Counted from the first letter of the stretch, positions 8,195 to 17,626 are shown. The stretch: DNA of 36,184 nucleotides from Erysipelothrix sp. (GCA_012735275.1 JAAYHR010000001.1:1-36184), one strand, 5' to 3'. Numbers and translations are program-made. The notes: generated from the letters alone by a model not told the origin.

Positions 8195-10740
8195 TATAGC
8201 GAGTACCAATCTAGCGCAGTAGAACCATCACTTTTTAGTGGGACTTGAAGTTCCATGGCATTTGTCATTTCATATTCAATTATTTCTCGCATAACTTCCA
8301 CCTCTTCATTTAATACATTAAAGATTAATTCGTCATGTACTTGTAGTAACATTTTTGATTTAAGGTTTTTCTCAAGCATACGATCATTAATACGGTTCAT
8401 TGCTACCTTAATTAAGTCAGCTGCGGAACCTTGAATTGGAGCATTCATTGCTGCACGCTTACCAAAGCTCTTAACCATAAAGTTCGATGATTTAATTTCC
8501 GGAATCTCACGACGACGATTTAAGATTGTTGAAACATAACCATTCTCTTCACACTCAGCAATCGTTTCATCCATATATTGCTTAATTTCTGGATAAGTTT
8601 CTAAGTACTTACTAATATATGTTTTGGCTTCACCAACAGTAATACCTAACTGTTCAGATAAACCAAAATCACTAATTCCATAGATAATTCCAAAGTTAAC
8701 TGCTTTTGCCAAATGGCGAGAGTGAGCATCAACCTCTTCAATGCCAAAGACATCACGGGCTGTTTGCTCATGGATATCTAAGTTATTATTAAAGGCGTTA
8801 ATTAGTTTTTCAACATTTGCTAAATGCGCTAATAATCTTAACTCAATTTGCGAGTAGTCATAAGCCATTAAGACTGAACCTTCATCAGCAACAAAAGCTT
8901 TTCTAATTTGACGTGATTCTTCATCACGAACTGATATATTTTGTAAGTTTGGATCAGTTGAAGATAGACGACCTGTTTGCGCAATTGTTTGATTGTAAAT
9001 CGTATGTATTCGCTCATCATCACCAATAAACTTCTGTAAACCTTCAGCATAAGTAGAATATAGTTTTTGATATTTACGTTGTTGCATAATTAAGCCAATA
9101 ATTTCGTGTTGATCTTTTAATTTTTCTAAGACATCAACTGCAGTTGAGCGTTTTTTAATCATTGGTAAACCTAAATCATCAAATAAGACTTCTGATAATT
9201 GCTTAGGAGAGTTGATATTAAATTCTTTATTAGTAATCGCAAAGATTTGTTTTGATAGTTCATCAATTTTGATTTTTGTCTTATCAGCGATATCAACAAT
9301 AATCTTACGATCAACTTTAATCCCCGTTTTCTCCATATCAAAGAGTAATTTCGTTAATGGTAGTTCAACTTCACGGTATAACTTGATCATATCTTTTTCA
9401 ATAATTTCATCTAAGATTGTTTTTGAGAATTTTAATAGTTCAGATGAATTTTGTGCAAGTGTTTCATCACTAACTTCATCATGATCTAATTCAAAAATAC
9501 TTCCACCGTATTTAGTATTGAAACTTGTCCAATCTACAACTAAATTATCAGATAAGAATGCCGCTAACTTTAAATCATCTTTAACGCCCGCAAATGCAAT
9601 CTCTTCATTATCAAATAAGTGATATAACTTCTTAACATCATAGGTTGTCTTAGCAGTGTTTTCATCAGCTAAGTAAGCTAAAAGGTTTTTATCGACTTTA
9701 GCAAATTCAGGATAAATTACTTGAGTAATTTCACCATTTGAGATCGCAATTCGATCTAGACTTTGCTTACCATAGTCACCTTTAGCATTAGCAAAAAAGA
9801 ATGAATCTTCATTTAATAATTTTGGACTAATCTTTTCAACAATTTCAAATTCAAATGTGTTTTCTTCAATATCATCATAAACATATTGTTGCAGTGCATC
9901 AGCTTGTCTTGTCATTTCATATTGACGATAGAAGTTATATAGATTTGGATAGTTAACATCTAATAAGTATGGTTCAATTTCTTGTTCAATTTCAATATCA
10001 GTCTTGATTGTTGCTAATACTTTTGATAATTTCGCAATCTCAACATTGTTTTCAACATTTTCTTTTTGCTTACCTTTTAACTTATCAGTATTAGCTAATA
10101 AATTTTCAAGATTACCATATTCTTTAACTAGTTTTAAGGCAGTGACTTTACCAATCCCTGGGATGCCTGGGATATTATCAGCTGCATCACCTTGCATGGC
10201 TTTTAAGTCTATAATTTGTGATGGTTCAACTTCGTATAGTTCTTTAAAGTTTTCACTTGTGACTTTATCCATTGCCGATGTTCCTTTTTTCATTAGATAT
10301 ACACTAGTTTCAGCATCAACTAACTGCAGCATGTCTTGATCACTTGTTAAGATAATGACTTCATTATCTTTGTTTTGCTTAGCATATGAGCCAATAATAT
10401 CATCTGCTTCAAAACCTTTGATTTCAATTCTTGGATAATTAGCTGCGTCAATTAACTCTCTAACTGTTTCAAACTGTTCAACTAATTCTTCCGGTGCTGA
10501 TGATCGGTGGCCTTTATAATCTTCAAACATGTCATGACGAAAAGTCTTATGACGAGTATCAAAAGCAATAATAATATATTTAGGTTTAAGTTCACTAATA
10601 ACATTTGTTAACATGCTATCAAAAGCAGTTACCGCATTAGTGTACTTTCCATATGATGTTCTTTGGATTCTTCCAAAAGCTGTCGCATAATACGCTCTAA
10701 ATAATAGTGAATTTCCATCTACTAATAAAATTTTATTCAT
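8194..10740 (-). CDS. polA: DNA polymerase I
   Basis: PolA (848 residues) fills repair gaps and removes Okazaki primers. It opens with the 5'-nuclease domain (ILLVDGNSLLFRAYYA; EADDIIGSYA; acidic GDAADNIPGIPGIGKVTA). The middle exonuclease-like domain shows no clear DxE proofreading motif, as in Bacillus Pol I. The polymerase domain has motif A DYSQIELRLLAH, motif B KAVNFGIIYGIS and motif C VHDE (801-804). It begins behind AGGAGG. It heads the polA-mutM-coaE-dnaB-dnaI group and follows a terminator at the end of the lipoprotein gene. Confidence 0.96.
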   Translation of the reverse strand: MNKILLVDGNSLLFRAYYATAFGRIQRTSYGKYTNAVTAFDSMLTNVISELKPKYIIIAFDTRHKTFRHDMFEDYKGHRSSAPEELVEQFETVRELIDAANYPRIEIKGFEADDIIGSYAKQNKDNEVIILTSDQDMLQLVDAETSVYLMKKGTSAMDKVTSENFKELYEVEPSQIIDLKAMQGDAADNIPGIPGIGKVTALKLVKEYGNLENLLANTDKLKGKQKENVENNVEIAKLSKVLATIKTDIEIEQEIEPYLLDVNYPNLYNFYRQYEMTRQADALQQYVYDDIEENTFEFEIVEKISPKLLNEDSFFFANAKGDYGKQSLDRIAISNGEITQVIYPEFAKVDKNLLAYLADENTAKTTYDVKKLYHLFDNEEIAFAGVKDDLKLAAFLSDNLVVDWTSFNTKYGGSIFELDHDEVSDETLAQNSSELLKFSKTILDEIIEKDMIKLYREVELPLTKLLFDMEKTGIKVDRKIIVDIADKTKIKIDELSKQIFAITNKEFNINSPKQLSEVLFDDLGLPMIKKRSTAVDVLEKLKDQHEIIGLIMQQRKYQKLYSTYAEGLQKFIGDDERIHTIYNQTIAQTGRLSSTDPNLQNISVRDEESRQIRKAFVADEGSVLMAYDYSQIELRLLAHLANVEKLINAFNNNLDIHEQTARDVFGIEEVDAHSRHLAKAVNFGIIYGISDFGLSEQLGITVGEAKTYISKYLETYPEIKQYMDETIAECEENGYVSTILNRRREIPEIKSSNFMVKSFGKRAAMNAPIQGSAADLIKVAMNRINDRMLEKNLKSKMLLQVHDELIFNVLNEEVEVMREIIEYEMTNAMELQVPLKSDGSTALDWYSL

Positions 10741-10756
10741 TTATCCTCCTATGTAA

Positions 10757-10781
10757 AAGAGTAATTTTTCAATTACTCTTG
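10757..10781 (-). terminator. Terminator between the lipoprotein gene and polA
   Basis: On the minus strand AAGAGTAATT pairs with AATTACTCTT around a short A-rich loop, followed by a short T run. The 5' arm includes the stop codon of the lipoprotein gene (10773-10775). The tract is brief, so it may be partial and allow readthrough into polA. Confidence 0.6.
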
Positions 10782-11741
10782 TTGGTTTTCTAACTTTAGC
10801 AATTCCGCTAAATTCTGGTTCATAATATGAAGGTAATCTTCTCCATTTTCAACTTGTAAAGCAGTTCTGTTAGATAAACTATAAACAGTAACTAATTCTA
10901 TTTCTAAATCTTCGGCAATTGAGTTTGCCATTTCCATAATATCACTATCTAAATTACCTTCAACAAAGAGGTACTGGACATTATCATTTAATAAGCGGGC
11001 CTTAATAACTTCTAACTGCTTATCAGATGGTAAGTTACCATATTTAGATAATATGATGGGTGATATTCTTAAATTATAGTTGTTAGCATAACGACCAAAG
11101 GCCGGTAAGATTGTTGCAACTGATAAACCTTTAAGTTTCTTTAGTTCAGCATAGTTGGCATCCAAATTAGCTAAATCAATAATTAAGCTATCATAGTTCT
11201 TTTCAAAGTAATCTTTTGATTGAGGTATTTCTGTAATAAAGTATGTGTAAATCTCATTCGCCATACTCGTCATCATAATAGGATCTAACCAAATATAAGG
11301 ATCATTGGTATATGTATCAACATTATCGAAGACGGGATTATCATAATAACGACTTGATACTTCAACCTCAACATTATCAATGATTGCGGTTGTATATCTT
11401 TCAAATGGCGTAAGTGCCCCTTTGGATCCTAACTCAATAATCGTTGGATCAAAATCTTTAATCTCATTATTAATAATATCAAGATATGGTTCTAAGCCAC
11501 CAATTGTAAAGATCGTATCACTTGTTTTAATGATATCTAAATAATCCTCAGATAGTTGTGAGCGAATCGCAATCGAGTTATCCGCAAAAGCCCGCGTCGT
11601 AACTAAGTCACCACCAATTCTTTCAATTAAGTATTGAACTGGATAAACTGTATAAGCAACTTCAACTTGTTTTTGTCCACAAGCAACTAAGAAAGCCAAG
11701 GATATAATTGATAATAAAGTTAATCTAAACAACTTCTTCAA
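10773..11741 (-). CDS. ZnuA/TroA-fold substrate-binding lipoprotein lacking metal-ligand histidines
   Basis: This 322-residue protein resembles cluster A-I (ZnuA/TroA) ABC binding proteins. I choose the TTG at 11741: it follows GTGAGG and gives a compact lipoprotein signal, MKKLFRLTLL... ending in the lipobox LVAC. The open frame extends five codons further to a GTG at 11756. Family landmarks remain (VAYTVYPVQYLIERIGGD, GGLEPYLD, WLDP, PAFGRYANNY). The three usual His ligands are absent: EPHxYE reads as an unrelated stretch, DPHxWLDP is DPYIWLDP, and the His before AF is Pro. No ABC permease or ATPase gene is adjacent. It overlaps the 3' end of the AI-2E family gene. A divergent or non-metal role is possible. 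Confidence 0.75.
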   Translation of the reverse strand: MKKLFRLTLLSIISLAFLVACGQKQVEVAYTVYPVQYLIERIGGDLVTTRAFADNSIAIRSQLSEDYLDIIKTSDTIFTIGGLEPYLDIINNEIKDFDPTIIELGSKGALTPFERYTTAIIDNVEVEVSSRYYDNPVFDNVDTYTNDPYIWLDPIMMTSMANEIYTYFITEIPQSKDYFEKNYDSLIIDLANLDANYAELKKLKGLSVATILPAFGRYANNYNLRISPIILSKYGNLPSDKQLEVIKARLLNDNVQYLFVEGNLDSDIMEMANSIAEDLEIELVTVYSLSNRTALQVENGEDYLHIMNQNLAELLKLENQQE

Positions 11742-12843
11742 GCAGACCATCCTCACTTTCTTTTAACTTAAACTCTTTTTTAACGTTCATAATTGATCTG
11801 ACAACAATATAGAATGGCATTGATAACATAACTCCAACAAAACCAAAGACTGCCGATCCAATAAAGACGAGTAAGAGTGATGTTAATGGTTCAATCTTAA
11901 CGCCTTTTTTATAAATCATTGGTGAGGTTACATAACCGTCCACTTGCGATAAGACCATAACTAATACCATCAGAATAACTAATTTATTTAAAGGTAGTGC
12001 TAAGCCGGTAAGAAGTCCAATACCAGTTACAATCATTCCACCAATATAAGGAACTAATGTTCCAACGACAACATAGAGAATTCCAATCATTAAGTAACCT
12101 TTGTGCCCCATAATGTAGTAAATAAAAGTATACTCCATAAAGTAGACAAACATTAAAACTAAAGTTGAGCGCACATAGACACCCATTTCCTTATCAATTT
12201 CTTCTAAGTAATATGGCCAATCAGGATTAATTTTACCTGCTAAACGTTTCATATTATCTTTAAACTTTTGGAAGTCCACAATCATATAGATTGTAATTGT
12301 GATCGAGAATAATAAGCTTGTAAAGAAGTTTAGTGAAGCTGAGAAGATATTAGTTAAGAAGACACGTACTATTTCCAGTAAGTTACTTTCAATTCCCTGG
12401 AATGATACTGATAACTGCTCAATGAATGCTCCTAAGAAGCCAGATGGATCTTTCGATGTTTCGGTATACCATTTCACAATTGTATCAATTGAGTTTCCAA
12501 TCGATCCCACAAAGTTAATAAACTCTTGGTATAACATTGGAAAGAGATTTACAATAACGACATAGATAAAACCACTTGTCACTAGGATAATTAATAGGAT
12601 TGATAACCCCTTACTTAAGCCCTTTTTATTTAAAAAATTAACGAGTGGATTTAAAATATAAGCCACAATAAAACCAATTATAAATGGTTTTAAACTTGTA
12701 AATGCGTAATTTAAGATTGTTGACCAAATATTCCAAGTCATACTTAGAATTAAACAAATAGCTAATACCATTAACACAATCGTTAATTGATAGATTAATT
12801 TTTGTCCTTCAAAATGTTTTTTTATTTTTCCTACAGTGTTCAT
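11725..12843 (-). CDS. AI-2E family transporter-like membrane protein
   Basis: A 372-residue multi-spanning membrane protein of the AI-2E/PerM family (PF01594 type). Hydrophobic helices begin soon after the cytoplasmic N-terminus (LTIVLMVLAICLILSMTW), with the family-typical IIGFIVAYILNPLVNFL and a cluster of membrane segments near the C-terminus (GYLMIGILYVVVGTLVPYIGG; DGYVTSPMIYKKGVKIEPL). Members include proteins linked to autoinducer-2 export and others proposed as Na+/H+ antiporters, so substrate is unknown. The start is behind GGGAGGTC. It lies 16 bases after mreD and overlaps the downstream lipoprotein gene, consistent with one transcript. Confidence 0.85.
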   Translation of the reverse strand: MNTVGKIKKHFEGQKLIYQLTIVLMVLAICLILSMTWNIWSTILNYAFTSLKPFIIGFIVAYILNPLVNFLNKKGLSKGLSILLIILVTSGFIYVVIVNLFPMLYQEFINFVGSIGNSIDTIVKWYTETSKDPSGFLGAFIEQLSVSFQGIESNLLEIVRVFLTNIFSASLNFFTSLLFSITITIYMIVDFQKFKDNMKRLAGKINPDWPYYLEEIDKEMGVYVRSTLVLMFVYFMEYTFIYYIMGHKGYLMIGILYVVVGTLVPYIGGMIVTGIGLLTGLALPLNKLVILMVLVMVLSQVDGYVTSPMIYKKGVKIEPLTSLLLVFIGSAVFGFVGVMLSMPFYIVVRSIMNVKKEFKLKESEDGLLEEVV

Positions 12844-12858
12844 AATGACCTCCCATTA

Positions 12859-13398
12859 TTAATAGCGATTATCCATAGAAGCTCTTCTTCTATTTTGTCT
12901 TTGCTTATATATATCTTCTTCAATTGCCCGTTTCTTGACAAATGAATAGATTAAAATTAGTGGTATATCAAACAGTATCGTTGCGACAAAGTGATTGAGT
13001 AAGTATGTATTTAGTGACATAGTTACTCCCGCTAAGTTTGTATAATATATAAACATCATAAACTCTTTTACAAAGACTGCGGCTAATACGGTTAAGAATA
13101 TTTCAATAATGGAATAATTAATAACACTAGTCCAGGCTTGTACGATTAATACTGTCGCTAAATAAACGATAGTATATAAAAATATAACATCACGGTTCAT
13201 TGAGTCCATCAATAATCCGGTAAAGATTGCGATTAAAATCGAATTAAATTTATGTTCTTTATATGTCACAATAATTAGTGAGATAAAGAGTAAGTTTGGT
13301 GTAATCGAGAATGATCTCGCTATCGTTGATCCAATCAGTAATGAATCGACTAAGATATCCCCAATAAAACCAATTAATAGAATAATAAGTTTAACCAT
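12859..13398 (-). CDS. mreD: Rod shape-determining protein MreD
   Basis: A 179-residue integral membrane protein with about five hydrophobic segments, located directly after mreC in the conserved mreC-mreD order. MreD works with MreC in the elongasome that organises lateral wall synthesis. The ATG at 13398, one base after the mreC stop, is preferred; the frame also reaches back to a GTG at 13410 inside mreC. MreD sequences are poorly conserved, so position carries most of the weight. The basic C-terminus (QRQNRRRASMDNRY) is presumably cytoplasmic. Confidence 0.85.
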   Translation of the reverse strand: MVKLIILLIGFIGDILVDSLLIGSTIARSFSITPNLLFISLIIVTYKEHKFNSILIAIFTGLLMDSMNRDVIFLYTIVYLATVLIVQAWTSVINYSIIEIFLTVLAAVFVKEFMMFIYYTNLAGVTMSLNTYLLNHFVATILFDIPLILIYSFVKKRAIEEDIYKQRQNRRRASMDNRY

Positions 13399-13399
13399 C

Positions 13400-14236
13400 T
13401 TAAGAACCACTTACTACATAGACATATTCAAATGACGTAAAGTTTGCATAAGGCTTAACATGGATCTTACTACCTAATTGATTAATTGATTGTTCAACAA
13501 ATGAGATTTCTCCAACTATTATTCCCGCTGGTATTAAACCACCTGATCCCGTTGTCACAACTTGATCACCTAATTGAATATCTTCATTAGCTTCCAGTAA
13601 GCTTAAGTTAAATGCTCCCGAGTTATCATCGTAGTTATCAATAATTGCTTCAACACTACTGTCATCTTCTAAATTAATCTTGACCGCAACTTTAGATGCC
13701 ATCTCAGGACTGATTAGTAATCTTACAACTGATGATTCATCTTCGACACTTTCAATTCTTCCTATTAATCCTTCAGCAAGAATTACCGCATCATTAAGCT
13801 TAACGCCATCATTAGTTCCAACATCTAGTTTAACTGTATTGGACCAAGACTCTGGGTTTCTAAAAGTTACTGTTGCGGCAATAAAGTTTAAGCCTTCATT
13901 TGTATCCTTAAACTTCATTAATTCTTTTAAAGCCTGATTCTCTTTTTCAAGTGAATCAATATAGGCTTGATTAGCAGCTAGCGCTTTAACATTTTCACGC
14001 AGTAATTTATTTTCATCAGTAATTGTTTGTAAGTCTAAAACTTCTTTTAGCTTATCATTAGCACTGTTAATTGGAGCTTGAAATAAAGTATAACGCAAAG
14101 AAGTAACGACATTAAAAACACCGTCATTTATATTATTAAAGACATCTCGCTTAAAGCTTGCCAGAAATATTGTCATAATAAAAAAGCCGGTTAATATCCA
14201 AATTAGTACTTTTTGTGTTTTGTTTAGTTTATTCAT
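13400..14236 (-). CDS. mreC: Rod shape-determining protein MreC
   Basis: MreC is a bitopic membrane protein that scaffolds the cell-elongation complex outside the membrane. The 278-residue protein has one N-terminal membrane segment (VLIWILTGFFIMTIFLA), a coiled coil around residues 60-95 (ENKLLRENVKAL...YIDSLEKENQAL), then the beta-rich MreC domain with the typical DGV and GLIGRIESVEDESS segments and GSGGLIPAGIIVGEI. It has its own extended -10 promoter upstream. In many Bacilli mreB lies between radC and mreC; here radC is directly upstream and mreB is missing. Confidence 0.93.
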   Translation of the reverse strand: MNKLNKTQKVLIWILTGFFIMTIFLASFKRDVFNNINDGVFNVVTSLRYTLFQAPINSANDKLKEVLDLQTITDENKLLRENVKALAANQAYIDSLEKENQALKELMKFKDTNEGLNFIAATVTFRNPESWSNTVKLDVGTNDGVKLNDAVILAEGLIGRIESVEDESSVVRLLISPEMASKVAVKINLEDDSSVEAIIDNYDDNSGAFNLSLLEANEDIQLGDQVVTTGSGGLIPAGIIVGEISFVEQSINQLGSKIHVKPYANFTSFEYVYVVSGS

Positions 14237-14251
14237 CCAATCACCATAAAC

Positions 14252-14257
14252 ATTATA
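14252..14257 (-). promoter_or_regulatory. Extended -10 promoter of mreC
   Basis: On the minus strand TTTGCTATAAT lies about 16 bases before the mreC start; the TGn before TATAAT makes an extended -10 box. The 5' leader must be very short. No good -35 element is seen. Confidence 0.55.
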
Positions 14258-14303
14258 GCAAATTTACGCACTTCTTACACTGTTTTAAATATGATAAGTA
14301 AAT

Positions 14304-14969
14304 TTAAAAACTATTTAAAATGCTATAAACTTGGGTTGATGAAACTACAAGGTGATCTAGTAATTTGATTCCCACAAGCTCCCCTGCTTCACGGATAACA
14401 TTTGTGATGTGTAAATCCTGCTTAGATGGATTAACATCAGCAGAAGGATGATTGTGGGCACAAATAATGCTAGTCGCATTTTGCTTAATCGCAAACTTAA
14501 AAATATCCCGAGGATGAACTATTGCCATATCGACAGTTCCAATAAAGAGGATCTTATAATCAATCACTACATTCTTAGTATTTAAACAGACAACCAGAAA
14601 ATGTTCGTTATCAAGACTACCAATCTCTGCTTTGATAAAGTCAACTAGACTATCAGGATTAGATATAACACAATTATTCTTTCCAAACTCTAAGTTAACG
14701 CGCTTAGAGAGTTCAAAGCAAACGAGTAAATCTAGAGCCTTAGCTTCCTTAATCCCCTTGATTGTAATTAGATCATTGATGGTAACACTTTTAAATAAAT
14801 GTAGTGGATACTTGCTTAATACCTCACCAGCTAGGGCGATGGCTGATTTACCTTGATAGCCAGTCCTTAAGATAATTGCTAAAAGTTCTTCATTACTTAA
14901 TGAATCTAAACCAATTACCATAGCCTTCTCACGTGGTCGTGATTGACTTGGTATTTCCTTAATTTTCAT
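14304..14969 (-). CDS. radC: RadC-like JAB domain protein
   Basis: A 221-residue RadC family protein: an N-terminal helix-hairpin-helix part (LLAIILRTGYQGKSAIALA; ITIKGIKEAKAL) and a C-terminal JAB/MPN metalloprotease-like domain with the metal motif HNHPSADVNPSKQD. The biochemical role is unsettled; the old link to DNA repair is not secure. The start is ATG behind AGGAGG. It follows the A24 peptidase gene by 10 bases and precedes mreC, as in Bacillus where radC adjoins the mre operon. Confidence 0.92.
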   Translation of the reverse strand: MKIKEIPSQSRPREKAMVIGLDSLSNEELLAIILRTGYQGKSAIALAGEVLSKYPLHLFKSVTINDLITIKGIKEAKALDLLVCFELSKRVNLEFGKNNCVISNPDSLVDFIKAEIGSLDNEHFLVVCLNTKNVVIDYKILFIGTVDMAIVHPRDIFKFAIKQNATSIICAHNHPSADVNPSKQDLHITNVIREAGELVGIKLLDHLVVSSTQVYSILNSF

Positions 14970-14979
14970 CGTAACCTCC

Positions 14980-15351
14980 TTAACAGATTAGAAATGCGAG
15001 TAAAATAAAAGGTATAAAACGCACTTGTTTTTGCTTAAAAACGAGACAATAAATAAGCGCAAAAAGTGCTGATAGAAAGATCATTAGATTAGTTTGAAAG
15101 CCATAATTAGTATATAAAAGACAGAAGACTAAAAGATCTGCTCCCCCAATATATTTTTCAAGCAAGGGATAACAAATAACAACTAGCAGCATTAATAAAT
15201 AACCCAAGGGAAAAGAAAAACCCACTAAGAGTATTAAATACCGATAGTGGATTTCCCCATAAAGATAATCTTCATAGGCTAATATACATAATCCAATGAG
15301 GCTAAGAAAATCATTTACCCCACTGCAGTTTAATTCCTGGAAGAGCGACAT
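14980..15351 (-). CDS. Minimal A24 prepilin peptidase (ComC position)
   Basis: A 123-residue integral membrane protein with about four hydrophobic segments and the two aspartates expected of family A24 (TFPP) peptidases: Asp28 in AYEDYLYGEI (family xxDxxxxxI) and Asp72 in GGAD (family GxGD). These enzymes cut the leader from type IV pilin-like proteins. It lacks the N-terminal zinc/methylation domain of full ComC/PilD and is shorter than most TadV/CpaA types. Its place between valS and radC matches comC in Bacillus subtilis, which suggests competence pseudopilins as substrates; none are in this window. The ATG at 15351 has GAGG only 2-3 bases upstream, so the start is uncertain; translation may be coupled to the overlapping small gene. 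Confidence 0.7.
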   Translation of the reverse strand: MSLFQELNCSGVNDFLSLIGLCILAYEDYLYGEIHYRYLILLVGFSFPLGYLLMLLVVICYPLLEKYIGGADLLVFCLLYTNYGFQTNLMIFLSALFALIYCLVFKQKQVRFIPFILLAFLIC

Positions 15352-15430
15352 AACCTCTTTTACTCATTAATAATTTAATACAAGCAATTGATGCTGCAAT
15401 TCCGACAATAATTGCTAGTCCAGTACTCAT
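15311..15430 (-). CDS. Small membrane protein, 39 aa, overlapping the A24 peptidase
   Basis: An ATG at 15430 preceded by a near-perfect AGGAGG site (7 bases away) opens a 39-codon frame ending with TGA at 15311-15313. The product has a short polar start (MSTG), one hydrophobic helix (LAIIVGIAASIACIKLL) and a basic tail (MSKRGYVALPGIKLQWGK). It overlaps the start of the A24 peptidase gene by 41 bases in another frame. The strong ribosome binding site, membrane helix and position in the operon make translation likely. I do not recognise a family; it has no pilin-type cleavage motif. It might couple or modulate translation of the downstream gene. Confidence 0.6.
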   Translation of the reverse strand: MSTGLAIIVGIAASIACIKLLMSKRGYVALPGIKLQWGK

Positions 15431-15492
15431 TTATAACACCTCCTAATATATTATTGACTAAGGCGCGCAAAAGTCCTATTTAGTGGATAAAT

Positions 15493-15522
15493 AAAAAAGA
15501 ATGACTTCGATTAGAAGTCAGT
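15493..15522 (-). terminator. Terminator after the copper ATPase gene
   Basis: On the minus strand TGACTTC pairs with GAAGTCA around TAATC, then ATTCTTTTTT follows. It lies 20-45 bases downstream of the ATPase stop codon. Confidence 0.75.
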
Positions 15523-15538
15523 CCAAATAAGTATTAGC

Positions 15539-17626
15539 TTACTTAATTTTTAAAAACATGGCATTAAAGGCAACGATAATAGTACTGAGTGACATTAGTA
15601 CCGCTCCAACCGCTGGTGTCAGAATAAAGCCAAATCCTGCTAAAACACCAGCTGCCAGTGGAATGGCTAAAAAGTTATAACCAGCACCCCACCATAGGTT
15701 TTGCTTCATCTTAGCTGACGTATTTGCAGCTAAGTCTAAGAAGTGAATAATATCGGATGGATTACTTTTAACTAGTACAACATCAGCTGCATCAATCGCA
15801 ACGTCTGTACCTGCACCAATCGCAATCCCAACATTAGCACGCATTAAGCTTGGTGCATCATTAACACCATCACCAACCATAATTACCGATAAGCCTTGAT
15901 CTTGATACTCACGAACTATTTGCTCTTTATCTTCAGGCATTAGTTCAGCATGAACATCTTCAATACCTAAATACTTACCAACAACATTAGCTGCTTGCTT
16001 ATTATCACCTGTAAGCATTACTGGGCGAATACCACGCTCTTTAAGCGCATTAACAATCATTAGGGCATCATCTTTAATCTTGTCCCCTTGCGCAATTAAA
16101 CCAACATTGTGACCATCAACGATTAAGTAACTAACGGAATATCCCTTAGATGCTAACTTATCAAAATCAGCCTGATTATAAGCGATATTATTGTCATCTA
16201 AGAATCTAAGTGAGACAACTTTTACTTGATGGGAGTTAACTTGACCTTCTAATCCAATCCCTGGTAAGTTAACAACATCAACCGCTGATGGAATATTAAT
16301 ATTCATTTCTTTAGCTCGTTTTAAGATACCAACAGCCAAAGGGTGTGATGATGATTGTTCTAAAGCGGCAAAGAGCTCTAATACTTTCTCTTCAGTGTAT
16401 TGATCATCATTTGAAATTAGTGATCGAACATCAAACTGTCCTTCTGTAAGTGTCCCTGTTTTATCCATCATTAGTACATCAACTTTTTGAGCAATTTCGA
16501 TTGATTGACGTGATTTAACTAAAAGTCCATTTTGTGCTCCAAGTGATGTAGAACGAGCAACTACTAGTGGAATTGCTAATCCTAAAGCATGCGGACAAGC
16601 GATTACTAAAACAGTAACCATTCTCTCAATACCAAGGCTTAAACCACCAATTGTTGTCCAGACAATAAAGGTAATGATACCGACTGTAACTGCGATATAG
16701 AATAACCATTTCGCCACTGTATCGGCTAAAGTTTCAACTTTAGATTTATCATTAGCTGCTGATTCGACTAATGTCATAACTTGGGCTAAGTATCCTGATT
16801 CACCTGTACCTGTTACTTGAATATGGATAGTTCCACTACCATTACCCGATCCACCGATAACATTATCTCCGATGACTTTTTCAACATCGCGTGATTCTCC
16901 AGTAATCATTGATTCATTAACTAAAGTTGATCCACTAATAATGATTCCATCGGTTGGAACATTCTCGCCAGCTTTTACAAGTAAGATATCTCCAACTTGA
17001 ATATGACTTAATGGACGTGTCGTATGACTACCATCTTTTTCAATTCTAACTGCTTCATTTGGTAATAACTCCGCCATTCTTTTTAAGGCATTACCAGCAT
17101 TAGTAATAGCGTCCATCTCGATCCAGTGACCAAGTAACATAATTAGAATTAATGATGCTAATTCCCAGAAGAAGTCCATTACATGGGCATTATGAACTAA
17201 AAATGTATTTGATATAAATGCCCCTACACTATAGACATAAGCAACCGTTATCCCTAGTGATACAAGTGTCATCATAGCTGGATTCTTTGCTTTTAATTCA
17301 TCCTTTGCCCCTGAAATAAATGGTTGACCTCCATAGATAAAGAGTAATGTTGCGAGTATTAGTACCAGAACATCGCTACCATAAAATGAAAATTGAAATG
17401 GTAAATTAATCCCCATCATTGGTGATAAGAATAGGATTGGTACTCCTAAAATTAATGATCTAAAGAATTTTTGTTTATATACTGCCGCATGACCTGAGTG
17501 ATCGTGACCTCCGTGGTCATGGCCATCATGACTTGCATGATCATCATGATTGGAATGATTTTCATGATTGGAATGACTATGATTTTCTAACTCAGTATTG
17601 TGATTATGTTCGTGTTTATTTTGCAT
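15539..17626 (-). CDS. copB: CopB-type P1B copper/silver-exporting ATPase
   Basis: A 695-residue heavy-metal P-type ATPase of the CPH subclass that exports copper or silver ions. The first 46 residues carry 15 His, a metal-binding tail in place of CxxC domains. Eight membrane helices are expected; the ion motif CPH is at 344-346, TGES near 242, phosphorylated Asp388 in DKTGT, SSHPLA for nucleotide binding and [10 protein letters not shown] in the hinge. CPH, not CPC, and the His-rich N-terminus favour CopB over CopA. The start is behind AGGAGG. The promoter holds a CopY-type operator. No CopY, CopZ or CopA is present nearby. Substrate (Cu+, Cu2+ or Ag+) cannot be settled from sequence. Confidence 0.92.
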   Translation of the reverse strand: MQNKHEHNHNTELENHSHSNHENHSNHDDHASHDGHDHGGHDHSGHAAVYKQKFFRSLILGVPILFLSPMMGINLPFQFSFYGSDVLVLILATLLFIYGGQPFISGAKDELKAKNPAMMTLVSLGITVAYVYSVGAFISNTFLVHNAHVMDFFWELASLILIMLLGHWIEMDAITNAGNALKRMAELLPNEAVRIEKDGSHTTRPLSHIQVGDILLVKAGENVPTDGIIISGSTLVNESMITGESRDVEKVIGDNVIGGSGNGSGTIHIQVTGTGESGYLAQVMTLVESAANDKSKVETLADTVAKWLFYIAVTVGIITFIVWTTIGGLSLGIERMVTVLVIACPHALGLAIPLVVARSTSLGAQNGLLVKSRQSIEIAQKVDVLMMDKTGTLTEGQFDVRSLISNDDQYTEEKVLELFAALEQSSSHPLAVGILKRAKEMNINIPSAVDVVNLPGIGLEGQVNSHQVKVVSLRFLDDNNIAYNQADFDKLASKGYSVSYLIVDGHNVGLIAQGDKIKDDALMIVNALKERGIRPVMLTGDNKQAANVVGKYLGIEDVHAELMPEDKEQIVREYQDQGLSVIMVGDGVNDAPSLMRANVGIAIGAGTDVAIDAADVVLVKSNPSDIIHFLDLAANTSAKMKQNLWWGAGYNFLAIPLAAGVLAGFGFILTPAVGAVLMSLSTIIVAFNAMFLKIK

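Noticed and set aside
8868-9050. Alternative-frame minus-strand ORF within polA
   Set aside because: It is internal to polA on the same strand and has no ribosome binding site; it is an overlapping shadow.
9212-10339. Plus-strand open frames opposite polA
   Set aside because: They are antisense shadows within a well-conserved gene, without ribosome binding sites or family features.
17459-17626. His-codon repeat tract (catgat-type) at the start of copB as a repeat array or CRISPR
   Set aside because: It is irregular and encodes the His-rich N-terminus of the ATPase; spacing and unit size do not fit an array.
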